From Bifidobacterium samirii (GTDB lineage Bacteria; Actinomycetota; Actinomycetes; Actinomycetales; Bifidobacteriaceae), in NCBI RefSeq assembly GCF_003952945.1, contig NZ_QXGK01000013.1, forward strand, positions 1 to 64,000: a stretch of 64,000 bases of DNA, written 5' to 3'. Shown in pieces: positions 50,600 through 60,435 of the stretch; the stretch's first letter is position 1, and each line of letters starts with the position of its first letter. Both the position numbers and the translations under genes were made by a program. The notes under the pieces are model-generated. The model saw only the letters and a program-made list of their open reading frames with translations. It was not told where the DNA came from and did no database searches.

Positions 50600-50740
50600 C
50601 CGGCTCGTTCCGGCGTTTTCCGGTGCGTTCCGGCCCGCCGCGATGCGCCCGGTTCGTCCGGTTCGGTTCGTCCGATTCGTCCGATTCGTCCGATTCGTCC
50701 GGGCGGCGCGTGCGCGCCTCGTTGCGGTCCGCTTCGAGCT
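50600..50740. repeat. short tandem repeats upstream of the LacI-type gene
   Basis: GTTCCGG-type repeats (50590-50635) are followed by TTCGTCCGA repeated every 9 bases (about 50665-50702). This looks like slippage DNA between the regulator start and its distal operator. Confidence 0.6.
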
Positions 50741-50762
50741 TACCGCGTGCGGCGCCGCGACA

Positions 50763-50778
50763 CGGTGAGCGCTAACAA
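50763..50778. promoter_or_regulatory. LacI-family operator upstream of the regulator gene
   Basis: CGGTGAGCGCTAACAA holds a near-perfect GTGAGC/GCTAAC palindrome (50765-50776), matching the araB operator. It lies 186 bases before the regulator start and 47 bases after the rnhB stop, which suggests autoregulation. Confidence 0.65.
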
Positions 50779-50824
50779 ACGTTGGTTTCCAACGGCTTCC
50801 ATCTCAGCGGACCAGTCGACCGAA

Positions 50825-51544
50825 TCAGGTCAGCTTCCAGCTGACGCGGTGCAGCGGCGTGGGGCCGAGGTCGGCGATCGCCTTGCGGTGCGCGGTCGAA
50901 CCGTAGCCCTTGTTGGACGCCCAGCCGTACGTGTCCCATTCGGGGTGCGCGGCGGCGATGCCGGCCATGAGCCGGTCGCGGGTCACCTTGGCGATGACTG
51001 CGGCGGCGGCCACGGTCGCGCAGTGGCGGTCGCCCTTGACTTGGGTCGTCATCGTGGGGGCGACGGGGATGGCGGGCGCGTCGAACGTGCCGAGCGCCTT
51101 GGTGATGTAGTCGTGCGGGCCGTCGAGGATGCCGGCGACGCGCACCGGCGTGCCGATCGGCGTGCCGACCGACCCATCCCCCAGTCCCAGCGTGCGTTCG
51201 ACGCGGTCGAGTGCGCGCAGGGCGGCGACGCCGAGCGCGTAGCCGATGCCCCACTCGTCGATCTCGTCGTTCGACGCCTCGCCGACCGCCCATGCAGCGC
51301 ACCACTCCTTGAGCGGGTCGCAGATCGCCTCGCGGCGGCGTTCGGTGAGCATCTTGGAATCGGCGACACCGTCGGGCACGTCCAGATCGGGCAGGTCGCG
51401 CGACCATACGGCGGCGGCGCCGACCATCACCGGGCCGGCGAGCGAACCGCGGCCGACCTCGTCGAATCCGACGATCAGGTCATGGCCGTCGGCTGCCAGC
51501 GCGCGCTCCATATCGAGGGTGGGAATCTCCGAAACGGCCATCAT
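50825..51544 (-). CDS. rnhB: ribonuclease HII
   Basis: The 239-residue enzyme removes RNA from RNA-DNA hybrids. It shows LIVGFDEVGRGSLAGPVMVG (catalytic DE and GRG), VADSKMLTERRREAIC, and YGWASNKGYGSTAHRKAI (substrate-binding Tyr). The start overlaps the lepB stop by 4 bases. Order rplS-lepB-rnhB is conserved in many actinobacteria. Confidence 0.96.
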   Translation of the reverse strand: MMAVSEIPTLDMERALAADGHDLIVGFDEVGRGSLAGPVMVGAAAVWSRDLPDLDVPDGVADSKMLTERRREAICDPLKEWCAAWAVGEASNDEIDEWGIGYALGVAALRALDRVERTLGLGDGSVGTPIGTPVRVAGILDGPHDYITKALGTFDAPAIPVAPTMTTQVKGDRHCATVAAAAVIAKVTRDRLMAGIAAAHPEWDTYGWASNKGYGSTAHRKAIADLGPTPLHRVSWKLT

Positions 51545-52488
51545 GCCCCCTTTCCGGCGGCGAGCGCGGCCGGCAAGGCCGACGAGCCGACGGAATCAGA
51601 CGGACCGGACGAACCGGAGGCAGCCGACGCTACGGACGAACCGGACGAACCGGCGGAACCGGACGCCGTCGCGTCGGGCACGTCGGCGAACACGTCGTGA
51701 TGGCCAGACAGCAGCGAGATGCGATCCAACGGCCAATAGCGGGCGACGGCCACGCCGACCACGTCGTCGATCGGCACCAGACCGTTCGCGCCGTCGTTCT
51801 GATGGTAGCGGGAATCGGCGGAATTGGCGCGGTTGTCGCCCATCACGAACACATGCCCCTCGGTGACGGTCACGGAGAACGGGAACGCGCTCGGATCGAC
51901 GCCCGGCTTGAGATACGCGCTCTCGTCCACGGCGACGCCGTTGACGGTGATCGGCTCGCCCGCGCCCGCACACGAGACCGTGTCGCCCGGCATGCCGATG
52001 AGACGTTTGATCAGATAGTCGCCGCCGACCGTGGACTGCTTCTCCGACGACAGCCAGTTCGCCGGATCGTGGAACACGATGATGTCGCCGCGCTGCAGGT
52101 CGATGAACCGCGGCGACAGCTTGGACGTGACGACCCGGTCGCCCAGTTCGATCGTGTCGAGCATCGAGCCGGACGGGATCATGTAGCAGCCGAACAGCAC
52201 GAGGCGCAGCAGCAGCATGACGAGCACCGGCACGCCGCACCAGACGAGCATGTCGCGCAGGCCGAACGCGTCGTCGACGGCCTGCTCCATCGACTTCGTC
52301 GCATGCAGCGGATTGCGCGGCTCCTCACCGGCGCCTCCGGTCATGCCGACGACGCCCGAGGCGACCGTGTCACGGCGTCTCGGCGCGGCGTGGCGCGGCG
52401 TGCGACGCGCGCGCCGGCTTCCCGGCCGACGCTGATCCGACGCGTCCTGCGGCTGCGGGGCGTCCCCTTCCTCATACCGTTGCGGCAT
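51541..52488 (-). CDS. lepB: signal peptidase I with Ser/Ala tail
   Basis: The 315-residue membrane protease cleaves signal peptides. An 85-residue cytosolic Arg-rich region precedes helix 1 (WCGVPVLVMLLLRLVLFGCY), then MIPSGSMLDTIELGDRVVTS (catalytic Ser), GDYLIKRLIGMPGDTV (catalytic Lys) and VFVMGDNRANSADSRYH. The last 45 residues are low-complexity (SGSAGSSGSSVASAASGSSG), beyond the usual domain. AAGGAG precedes ATG. Confidence 0.95.
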   Translation of the reverse strand: MPQRYEEGDAPQPQDASDQRRPGSRRARRTPRHAAPRRRDTVASGVVGMTGGAGEEPRNPLHATKSMEQAVDDAFGLRDMLVWCGVPVLVMLLLRLVLFGCYMIPSGSMLDTIELGDRVVTSKLSPRFIDLQRGDIIVFHDPANWLSSEKQSTVGGDYLIKRLIGMPGDTVSCAGAGEPITVNGVAVDESAYLKPGVDPSAFPFSVTVTEGHVFVMGDNRANSADSRYHQNDGANGLVPIDDVVGVAVARYWPLDRISLLSGHHDVFADVPDATASGSAGSSGSSVASAASGSSGPSDSVGSSALPAALAAGKGA

Positions 52489-52545
52489 CCAGGCTCCTTA
52501 ACGACAACGTATGCGACGGCCCCATCATACGCGACGGATATGAAA

Positions 52546-52574
52546 CGGCCCGGCCACCTTCCGGTGCCGGGCCG
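52546..52574 (-). terminator. rplS terminator
   Basis: CGGCCCGGC (52546-52554) pairs with GCCGGGCCG (52566-52574), extended by ACC/GGT around TTCC with one bulged base. On the minus strand it follows the rplS stop by 44 bases and is followed by TTTCAT. Confidence 0.75.
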
Positions 52575-52617
52575 AATCGCATGCAGACTACGCTGCGCTC
52601 GCCTCAGGCGACGAAAC

Positions 52618-52983
52618 TCACTTGGCGGAGTTGTCGCGGCGCTCGGCGATACGAGCGGCCTTGCCGCGCAGGGCGCGCAGGTAGTACAGCTTCGCGCGGC
52701 GCACGCGACCGTGACGCACGACCTTGATGGAGTCGATGGACGGGGAGTGCAGCGGGAAGCGACGCTCGACACCGGTGCCGAAGCTGATCTTGCGGACGAC
52801 GAAGGTCTCGCGCAGACCGCCGCCCTGACGGGCGATCACCACGCCGGTGAAGGTCTGGATACGGGAGTTGTTGCCTTCCTTGATCTTCACGTTCACGTCG
52901 ACGGTGTCGCCGGGACGGAAGGCCGGGATCTCCTCGGCCGGCTTCTTGTGCTTGGCGTCGAAAGCCTCAATAGCGTTAACCAT
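52618..52983 (-). CDS. rplS: 50S ribosomal protein L19
   Basis: The 121-residue protein matches L19 across its length: [60 protein letters not shown] and [18 protein letters not shown]. It lies at the 30S-50S interface. AAGGAACACCA precedes ATG. It is followed by a terminator before lepB. Confidence 0.98.
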   Translation of the reverse strand: MVNAIEAFDAKHKKPAEEIPAFRPGDTVDVNVKIKEGNNSRIQTFTGVVIARQGGGLRETFVVRKISFGTGVERRFPLHSPSIDSIKVVRHGRVRRAKLYYLRALRGKAARIAERRDNSAK

Positions 52984-53187
52984 TGGTGTTCCTTAGCGGC
53001 TGCCGCATATCAGCCACGGACGGGGCCCTGCCGCCGGCGCGTCGGCGCGGCGGGAGCCGGAATCGTGGTCCCTCGGGTCTGCCCTCGGGACGCCTGCCGA
53101 TCCGCCGCACGGGCCTTGCGGCCGGCGGCTGGACTCGTGGAGATGCGGGCTTACGCGGCGGCCCGCCTCCCGGCACAGCAACGCACG

Positions 53188-53193
53188 ATTATA
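53188..53193 (-). promoter_or_regulatory. candidate rplS -10 box
   Basis: On the minus strand GCGTATAATCG contains a perfect TATAAT in GC-rich DNA. No good -35 is found 16-18 bases upstream. It implies a leader of about 195 bases before rplS, long enough for autoregulatory folding. Confidence 0.5.
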
Positions 53194-53285
53194 CGCGGCG
53201 TGCGGGACGAACCCGCTCTTCACATGGTGGCGCGTCAGGGCCGTGCAGCCGCGTGTACGGCTCGGTCCACATGAAATTCCGATCC

Positions 53286-53509
53286 GAGGGGAGCAATCGC
53301 GGCCTTGCAGACTTCTTTCGACCATCTGAGGGGAAGAATCCGGGCCTTGCAGGCTTCGTTTCGCCATCTGAGGGGAAGGATTCCTCTGATCCGAGGGCCG
53401 GATGGCAAGGGTTTCCGGCCGGAACGGCCCGATGTGACGGGAACTATCCGGCGTGACGGTCCCCTCAGATCGCCGAAAGAAGCGTGCAAGGCCCGGATTC
53501 TTCCCCTCA
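53286..53509. repeat. 42-bp repeat array with inverted copy (family G)
   Basis: The box GAGGGGA starts at 53286, 53328 and 53370, 42 bp apart, each followed by a related core (AATCCGGGCCTTGCAGGCTT in the best copy). After about 90 bases an inverted copy occurs, with CCCCTCA at 53461 and 53503, again 42 bp apart. The two halves (about 53326-53374 and 53461-53509) can form a ~49-bp imperfect long stem. It ends 24 bp from the DUF1893 gene's stop. Confidence 0.85.
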
Positions 53510-53532
53510 CTCGTCCGATTGCCCCGCGCCCT

Positions 53533-54105
53533 TCAGCCGCGCGCCGCCATCAGGACAGCGACGGCGGCGCGGATCGCCGGCTCGGCCTCGTCCGGGTCCT
53601 CGATGCCGGCGACGGAACGCTCGATCGGACACATGCCGTCGCCGGCGCGGTTGAGGATAGTCGGCACGAGCACATCCCATGAGGCGGCGATGCCGTGCGC
53701 GGCGAGGGCGTCGCGGCCGGATTCGCTCATCGTGCGCGCATGCACGGCCGCTGCGCCCAGTCGGGCGTACAGCAGCGCCGCGCCCTTGCCGACGACGCGG
53801 TCGGCGGCGGCGAACCCGTCCAGCCGCACGCCGTCCGCCAGCCATTGCAGCAGCGGGCGCACGCCACGGCCGGAGCCGGTCAGCGTCGCCGTCACACCGT
53901 CGTCGCCGGTGCGGCAGGCGACGCAGCCGAGCGTCGCGTCGGCGGCGAGCACCGCGATCGCGCGCGTCAGATCGGACGGAGGGTCGGCCGACGGGACGGT
54001 CGGCGGGGCCGTCGCCGGACCGGCCGTCGGGGCGGCCGTTCCGTCGGGCGAGGCGACGGCGGACGGAACGGCAGGCGCCGGTTGAATCGTCGTCGTATCG
54101 CTCAT
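53533..54105 (-). CDS. DUF1893 (TM1506-like) protein
   Basis: The 190-residue protein has a Pro/Ala/Thr-rich head (about 1-45), then LTRAIAVLAADATLGCVACR, VRPLLQWLADG, ADRVVGKGAALLYARLGAAA and SESGRDALAAHGIA, the pattern of DUF1893, whose structural prototype TM1506 has a cytidine-deaminase-like fold without known activity. ATG overlaps the ECF gene stop by 4 bases, so it is translationally coupled. It probably works with the ECF component next to it. Confidence 0.8.
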   Translation of the reverse strand: MSDTTTIQPAPAVPSAVASPDGTAAPTAGPATAPPTVPSADPPSDLTRAIAVLAADATLGCVACRTGDDGVTATLTGSGRGVRPLLQWLADGVRLDGFAAADRVVGKGAALLYARLGAAAVHARTMSESGRDALAAHGIAASWDVLVPTILNRAGDGMCPIERSVAGIEDPDEAEPAIRAAVAVLMAARG

Positions 54106-54683
54106 CGGCGGGCGTCGACGGCGGCCATGATCGCCGGAATCGCGATCCACTGGACGATCAGGCCCGGCACGCCGGCGACGACCGACGTCCAGATCGACGC
54201 GACGGTCACGGCGGTGCCGCCCAGCAGTGACACGGCGACCACGACGGCGACGGCGCGCACGAGGCGGCCGGCGACCTGCGCGGCGAACAGGCGGCCGAAC
54301 CAGGCGATCGGCGACGCGAGCGGACGCGGCGCGTCGACGCCGCGCATCAGGCCGGCGAACAGGCCGTACGCGGCCAGCTCGATCACCATGAACGGGACCA
54401 TCGCGGCGACGGGCATGCCGGTCAGCGCGAAGCTGACGATCGGGGCGATCGCGCCGGTGGCGACGCCGGCGAACGGGCCGGCCAGCAGGCCGACGAGCAG
54501 GACCGGCAGGTGCATCGGCAGCAGCGACTGGCCGAGGCCCGTGCCCACGCCGATCGCGGCGCCGGCGACGTGGAACACCTGCGGCAGCGCGACCGCGCCG
54601 ACGATGGCGAGGACGGTCGCGGCGGACTGGACCCTAACCGACGGCAGCGTGCGGGTCGAGGCGTGTGCGGTGGTGGTTGACAT
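54102..54683 (-). CDS. ECF transporter S component
   Basis: The 193-residue membrane protein has about 6 helices; GLGQSLLPMHLPVLLVGLLA and GPFAGVATGAIAPIVSFALT resemble the ligand-binding core of ECF S components. It would pair with a shared energising module (EcfA/A'/T) encoded elsewhere. Substrate is not evident; the DUF1893 and DUF362 neighbours give no clear vitamin. ATG 54683 follows AAGGAGAGCATC; an in-frame ATG 15 bases upstream overlaps the ribosome site. Confidence 0.8.
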   Translation of the reverse strand: MSTTTAHASTRTLPSVRVQSAATVLAIVGAVALPQVFHVAGAAIGVGTGLGQSLLPMHLPVLLVGLLAGPFAGVATGAIAPIVSFALTGMPVAAMVPFMVIELAAYGLFAGLMRGVDAPRPLASPIAWFGRLFAAQVAGRLVRAVAVVVAVSLLGGTAVTVASIWTSVVAGVPGLIVQWIAIPAIMAAVDARR

Positions 54684-54803
54684 GATGCTCTCCTTCAATT
54701 CAACAATGCGATGCTTCGTTGCCGGTGCCGGGCGGTCCGGGGGGTCATGGGTTATGGCGGAACCCGACGGACCGCCCGGTCCATCGACGCGACCGGCGCG
54801 CGG

Positions 54804-55718
54804 TCAGCGGGCGTCGAGGTCGATGAGACGGTAGTCGCGGCTGCCCAGCCCCATCTCGACGGCGTGCTCGATGATGTGCACGCCCAGACGTGATTCGATG
54901 CGTTCGACCAGCGCGTCGCGGCCCGGATCGTCGGACAGGTACACGGTGTCGACGCACGCCTGGTCGACGGCGACCGGGTCGAGCGAGGCGAACACGCCCA
55001 CGTCGGCCATGACCGGGGCGGACGGATTGCCGTCGCAGTCGCAGTCGACCGACAGGTTGTTCATCACGTTCACGAAGCACATGTTGCCCTTGAGCGCGTT
55101 GAACACGGCCGTCGCGCCTTCGGCCATCGCCTCCAGGAACGCTACCTGGTCGCCGGAGAAATGCTGGCCGAGGATGTCGTCCTGGCCGGAATGCAGGCGC
55201 TTCTTGCCGTTCGACGAGGCGATGCCGATCGAGATGTTCTTGAGCGCGCCGCCGAAGCCGCCCATCACATGGCCCTTGAAATGCGAGAGGACCGCGTAGT
55301 AGTCGTAGTCGGTGAAATGCAAGCCGACGATGTCGGCGGTGATGCGGCGGCCGCCTTCGACCGGGATCTCGATCTCGCCCTCCTCGTCCTGCAGGTCGAC
55401 GGGCGCAATGTCGAGGAAGCCGTGCTCCTTGATCGTGCGCCAGTGCGCGTCGTTCGTGTCGCGCGTGCCCGCGTACGCGGTGTTGCATTCGACGATGGTG
55501 CCGTCGAGCCGCTGCACGAGGTCCTTGATGAGGTTCGGGTCGAGATAGTGCCTGTTGCCGCCCTCACCGGTGCTCAGCTTGACCGCGACCTTGCCGGTCG
55601 GGCGCGCGCCGAGCGCCTCGTAGACGCGCATCAGGCCCTCCGGGCTGATGTCGCGCGTGAAGTAGACCGCCGGAGCCATCGGATAGTCCGTGTCATGGCT
55701 CTGATATGTGGATGCCAT
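54804..55718 (-). CDS. DUF362 domain protein
   Basis: The 304-residue protein shows VAVKLSTGEGGNRHYLDPNL, VGLHFTDYDYYAVLSHFKGH, GGFGGALKNISIGIASSNGK and ASLDPVAVDQACVD, the DUF362 pattern. Many members carry a ferredoxin domain; this one has none of the CX2CX2C clusters. Function is unknown, possibly redox or metal-related. AAGGAGGCGGCA precedes ATG. It lies upstream of, and probably in the same operon as, the ECF and DUF1893 genes (120-base gap). Confidence 0.85.
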   Translation of the reverse strand: MASTYQSHDTDYPMAPAVYFTRDISPEGLMRVYEALGARPTGKVAVKLSTGEGGNRHYLDPNLIKDLVQRLDGTIVECNTAYAGTRDTNDAHWRTIKEHGFLDIAPVDLQDEEGEIEIPVEGGRRITADIVGLHFTDYDYYAVLSHFKGHVMGGFGGALKNISIGIASSNGKKRLHSGQDDILGQHFSGDQVAFLEAMAEGATAVFNALKGNMCFVNVMNNLSVDCDCDGNPSAPVMADVGVFASLDPVAVDQACVDTVYLSDDPGRDALVERIESRLGVHIIEHAVEMGLGSRDYRLIDLDAR

Positions 55719-55813
55719 TGCCGCCTCCTTGCCGACGATGGTTGCTTTGCCGGTTCCAGACTAGTCCCTGCCGCTTACCGCGGCCGGCGCGGCACGCGGG
55801 GCCGGCGGGTGGC

Positions 55814-56233
55814 GCGTCGCAAGTCGTATGGGAATCATCGGACTTATGCGAATCCCGACGCAAACGGGCGGGTTGGCGTCGCAAGTCGTCAACGAACCAC
55901 CCATCCCATACGAATCCCGACGCAAACGGGACGGCCAACGTCGCAATCCGTTAACGAACCATCCATCCCATACGAATCCCGACGCAAACGGGCGGGTCGG
56001 CGTCGCAAGTCGTCAACGAACCACCCATCCCATACGAATCCCGACGCAAACGGACCGACCAGCGTCGCAATCCGTCCATAAACCATCCAACCTGTGCGAA
56101 TCCCGACGCAAACCGGCTGTCCAGCGTCGCAATCAGTTAACGGACCGTCCGTATTTTGCGGGTTGCGACGCAAACGGGACGGCCAGCGTCGTAATCCGTA
56201 AGGGAATCGGCGGAATGAATCGGATTGCGACGC
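55814..56233. repeat. 62-bp hairpin array, locus C (7 units)
   Basis: Same family as loci A and B. Plus-oriented boxes start at 55848, 55910, 55972, 56034, 56096, 56158 and 56220, exactly 62 bp apart; inverted boxes (GCGTCGCAAGTCGT or GCGTCGCAATCCGT) stand 28 bp after or 34 bp before. Most plus boxes here have become ACGAATCCCGACGC, so this copy has diverged as a group. The rest of 55719-56414 holds only the pgi terminator. Confidence 0.92.
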
Positions 56234-56256
56234 GGAAAGAACGGGCGGGGATATGA

Positions 56257-56290
56257 CGAGGCCCGGCATCACGGATGATGCCGGGCCTCG
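56257..56290 (-). terminator. 15-bp stem downstream of pgi
   Basis: CGAGGCCCGGCATCA (56257-56271) pairs exactly with TGATGCCGGGCCTCG (56276-56290) around CGGA. It lies 125 bases after the pgi stop and 24 bases from array C. Confidence 0.75.
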
Positions 56291-56414
56291 GTGCGCGGTG
56301 GCCGCCGGTCAGACGGAACGTCGGACCGTCACGGGGGCGGCCCGACAGATGGCCGGCCGGGTCGTCGGACCGTCATGGGGACGATCCGGCGGACGGACTG
56401 CGGCCGGCTCCGGA

Positions 56415-58112
<1,698 letters not shown>

Positions 58113-58260
58113 AAGTAGGTCCTTTCATCATCACTTGCGAAGCGGCGCCGATGACGTCGCGGGCAGACCGCGGCGCCGTCGTTGCCGACGTCTTCATCTC
58201 ACAAGATACTCACGAAAGGGGACAGAAACCGTACAGAACAACACAAGCAACCGCAACGTC

Positions 58261-58272
58261 GCAAACGTTTGC
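58261..58272. promoter_or_regulatory. CG-centred palindrome upstream of pgi
   Basis: GCAAACGTTTGC is a perfect 12-bp palindrome of the LacI-family operator type, 149 bases before the pgi start and 119 bases after the stop of the gene upstream. It suggests sugar-responsive control of pgi; the regulator is not identified. Confidence 0.5.
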
Positions 58273-58390
58273 ACCAACGCCGCCGCGGCAATCGGTTGAC
58301 GCGCGCGACCCGCCGCGTCCGGACGTGGACGGCGATTCCCACGCCCGGATGGAGACGGCCGATGACGGCGGTCCGGCGGCGGGAAATCGG

Positions 58391-59863
58391 TCACATCAGA
58401 TGCAGCGCGCGCATCAGCGGCTGACGGACCACGCGGTCGACGGCCACGACGGCCAGCATGAACGCGACCGCGAACACACAGCCGAACGCGATGGCGGCCC
58501 ACAGTCCGCCGCCATCGCCCAGCAGGCGGGTCATCACCGCGTCGCACGCGTCATGCCAGACGCCGCCGAGCAGTGACTGGGCGATGTAGAAGCCGAGCGT
58601 GCCGGCGGCGACCGTGCGCACAAGATGGTGCCACGTGTCGCGGAAGCGGAGGCGAAGGCGAAGGCCTCCGTCGGAGCCTGCAGACCGCGACCGCCGAACG
58701 CCCGGCTCCGCGGCCGCGGCGACCAGCGCCAGCGTCGCGCCGAGGAACGAGGCGAGCGACGTCGACTTGAACGACATCGCCATCAGCAGCCACCGTGCGC
58801 CCGACCACGCCATCCACGCCTCCACCGCGGCGACGGCCGCGATCAGCGCAAGCAACAGCCCGGACCACGGGACGGGACGACGCACCGGCCGATACGACGA
58901 CGGCATCATGGGCGAGCCGGACGCCGCCACCGGCGATGCCGGGAACGAGCCGGGCAGGTGGGACGTCGGCACTCTGCCGACCTCACGCGCACCGCCCTGA
59001 GACGCCCCGCGCAGCGTCATGCCCAGCAGGCCGGCGAACGCGTACGAGACCGCGTACGTCAGGGCGCTCATCAGCTTGCGCCAGTCCCCCAGCCCACGCC
59101 CGCCCTCGGGCGACACGAACGCGATGTACGCGTTGAGCGCGTACACGGCAATCAGCACCATGCAGGCCAGCGTCCACAGCACGCGGGTCGGGATGCGGGC
59201 GAACAGCCAGCCCAGAATCGGCGCGCACGACACGAACACGAGGTACAGCCAGACGAACTCCAGTCCCAATCCCAGCCAGTGCATGCCCCCGATGCCGGGG
59301 ACCGGCACGGCCAGGTTCACCACGCCCGCCACCGCCGCGCAGACCGCCACCGATGCGACGATCAGCGCGGCACGGCGCAGCCACGCCCGCCCCTGCGCAC
59401 GCCAGTAGCCGGCATCATGCGAGCGCCGAGCGGCCGACGGGATCAGGTAGAAGCCGGAGATCATGTAGAAGACGTGGTTGCCGCCGGCGCCCAGCAGTGC
59501 GATCAGGCCCAGCAGCCACATCGCGGCCGGCTGCATGGCGAGCGCGCGGGCCGCGCCGTCCAGCTGGTCCGCCGGCGTGGCGACCGCGGCGGCCGCGAAC
59601 CACGTCTGGAACACGTGGAAGACCGCGATGCCGGCGATCGCGGCGACGCGCAGCGTCTCCACGCGCATGTTGCGGCCCCGCTTCCCCGCCGCCGATGGCA
59701 CAGACGAGGCCGTCACGGCAGCAGCCGTCACGGAGGCCTCCGCCGCAACCGACGATGCCGGAGCGCCCGCCTTGCCCATAGGCGGACGACCGGCGGCCGC
59801 GCCGTCCGGCACCGTCGCCGCACCGCGCTCCTCCACCTGTCCGGTGCCGTCGGGTGTCTCCAT
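58391..59863 (-). CDS. acyltransferase-3-like membrane protein
   Basis: The 490-residue protein has an 80-residue Ala/Gly/Thr-rich head, then RNMRVETLRVAAIAGIAVFH (family Arg/His motif), NHVFYMISGFYLIPSA and about 10 helices. It resembles acyltransferase-3 proteins with a FYMISGFYL segment typical of the opgC/OatA side. Target unknown; it is far from the capsule cluster. ATG 59863 follows GGAGG; the frame remains open to 60031. Confidence 0.75.
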   Translation of the reverse strand: METPDGTGQVEERGAATVPDGAAAGRPPMGKAGAPASSVAAEASVTAAAVTASSVPSAAGKRGRNMRVETLRVAAIAGIAVFHVFQTWFAAAAVATPADQLDGAARALAMQPAAMWLLGLIALLGAGGNHVFYMISGFYLIPSAARRSHDAGYWRAQGRAWLRRAALIVASVAVCAAVAGVVNLAVPVPGIGGMHWLGLGLEFVWLYLVFVSCAPILGWLFARIPTRVLWTLACMVLIAVYALNAYIAFVSPEGGRGLGDWRKLMSALTYAVSYAFAGLLGMTLRGASQGGAREVGRVPTSHLPGSFPASPVAASGSPMMPSSYRPVRRPVPWSGLLLALIAAVAAVEAWMAWSGARWLLMAMSFKSTSLASFLGATLALVAAAAEPGVRRSRSAGSDGGLRLRLRFRDTWHHLVRTVAAGTLGFYIAQSLLGGVWHDACDAVMTRLLGDGGGLWAAIAFGCVFAVAFMLAVVAVDRVVRQPLMRALHLM

Positions 59864-59959
59864 CGCTGACCTCCATCCGTCATTGCCTTGCCGTTCGTCA
59901 TCGCTATCGTCGCCCATCGGCGGCGCAACACGCCCGGGAACGTCGCACCACGCCGCCGA

Positions 59960-59988
59960 TTGGACAAATCCGGCGGATGCGGTATTAT
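59960..59988 (+). promoter_or_regulatory. tRNA-Thr promoter
   Basis: TTGGAC (59960-59965) and TATTAT (59983-59988) are spaced by 17 bases, and the tRNA starts 44 bases after the -10. Confidence 0.75.
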
Positions 59989-60031
59989 CTATTTCTTGTG
60001 CGCGGGTAGCGAATGCAACCCGGGCAACCAA

Positions 60032-60107
60032 GCCACTTTAGCTCAGTCGGTAGAGCGGCTCACTCGTAATGAGCAGGTCGACAGTTCGATTCTGTCAAGT
60101 GGCTCCA
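60032..60107 (+). tRNA. tRNA-Thr (anticodon CGT)
   Basis: The acceptor stem GCCACTT/AAGTGGC, D-loop AGCTCAGTCGGTAGAGC, anticodon arm GCTCA-CTCGTAA-TGAGC and T-arm with GTTCGATTC give a complete cloverleaf. The anticodon is CGT, so it reads ACG. The discriminator is T and CCA is encoded. Confidence 0.97.
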
Positions 60108-60250
60108 CCACCCCGGTCATCGACCGGGGTTTTTCGTTTTCCGGCATGATCGCCGCCGTGCCACACCGTCCGCCGCACACCGCCGCCCGCCGTTCCCCTC
60201 GCGGACGCACGCGCGCGTCCGGACCGGCGGCATGATATATTGCTCCTTGC

Positions 60251-60331
60251 GCGCGAGTGGCGGAATTGGTAGACGCCCAGGATTTAGGTTCCTGTGCCTT
60301 AGGCGTGTGGGTTCGAGTCCCATCTCGCGCA
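60251..60331 (+). tRNA. tRNA-Leu (anticodon TAG)
   Basis: The acceptor stem GCGCGAG/CTCGCGC, a class II variable arm (TGCCTTAGGCGT) and the anticodon arm CAGGA-TTTAGGT-TCCTG with anticodon TAG identify tRNA-Leu. CCA is not encoded (CTG follows A73). A TATATT upstream at 60236 may be the -10. Confidence 0.96.
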
Positions 60332-60435
60332 CTGTCACCCCGTCGCCGACACGGCCCGGCGAGTCGGCCCAGCCGCGTCGTCCGCGGGCGGCCGCGATGC
60401 CGTGAGGAAGAGAAGTTTCAGAGAAGAAGGAACCC

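Larger units (their letters stand above)
52984..53532. other. 549-bp region: rplS leader and array G
   Basis: No gene. 52984-53187 would be a GC-rich transcribed leader of rplS if the TATAAT at 53188-53193 is its -10. 53286-53509 is the 42-bp repeat array listed separately. ORFs here are by-products of the repeats. Confidence 0.5.

Noticed and set aside
53235-53510. Small ORFs in the 42-bp repeat array
   Set aside because: They follow the repeat structure, lack ribosome sites and show no coding bias.
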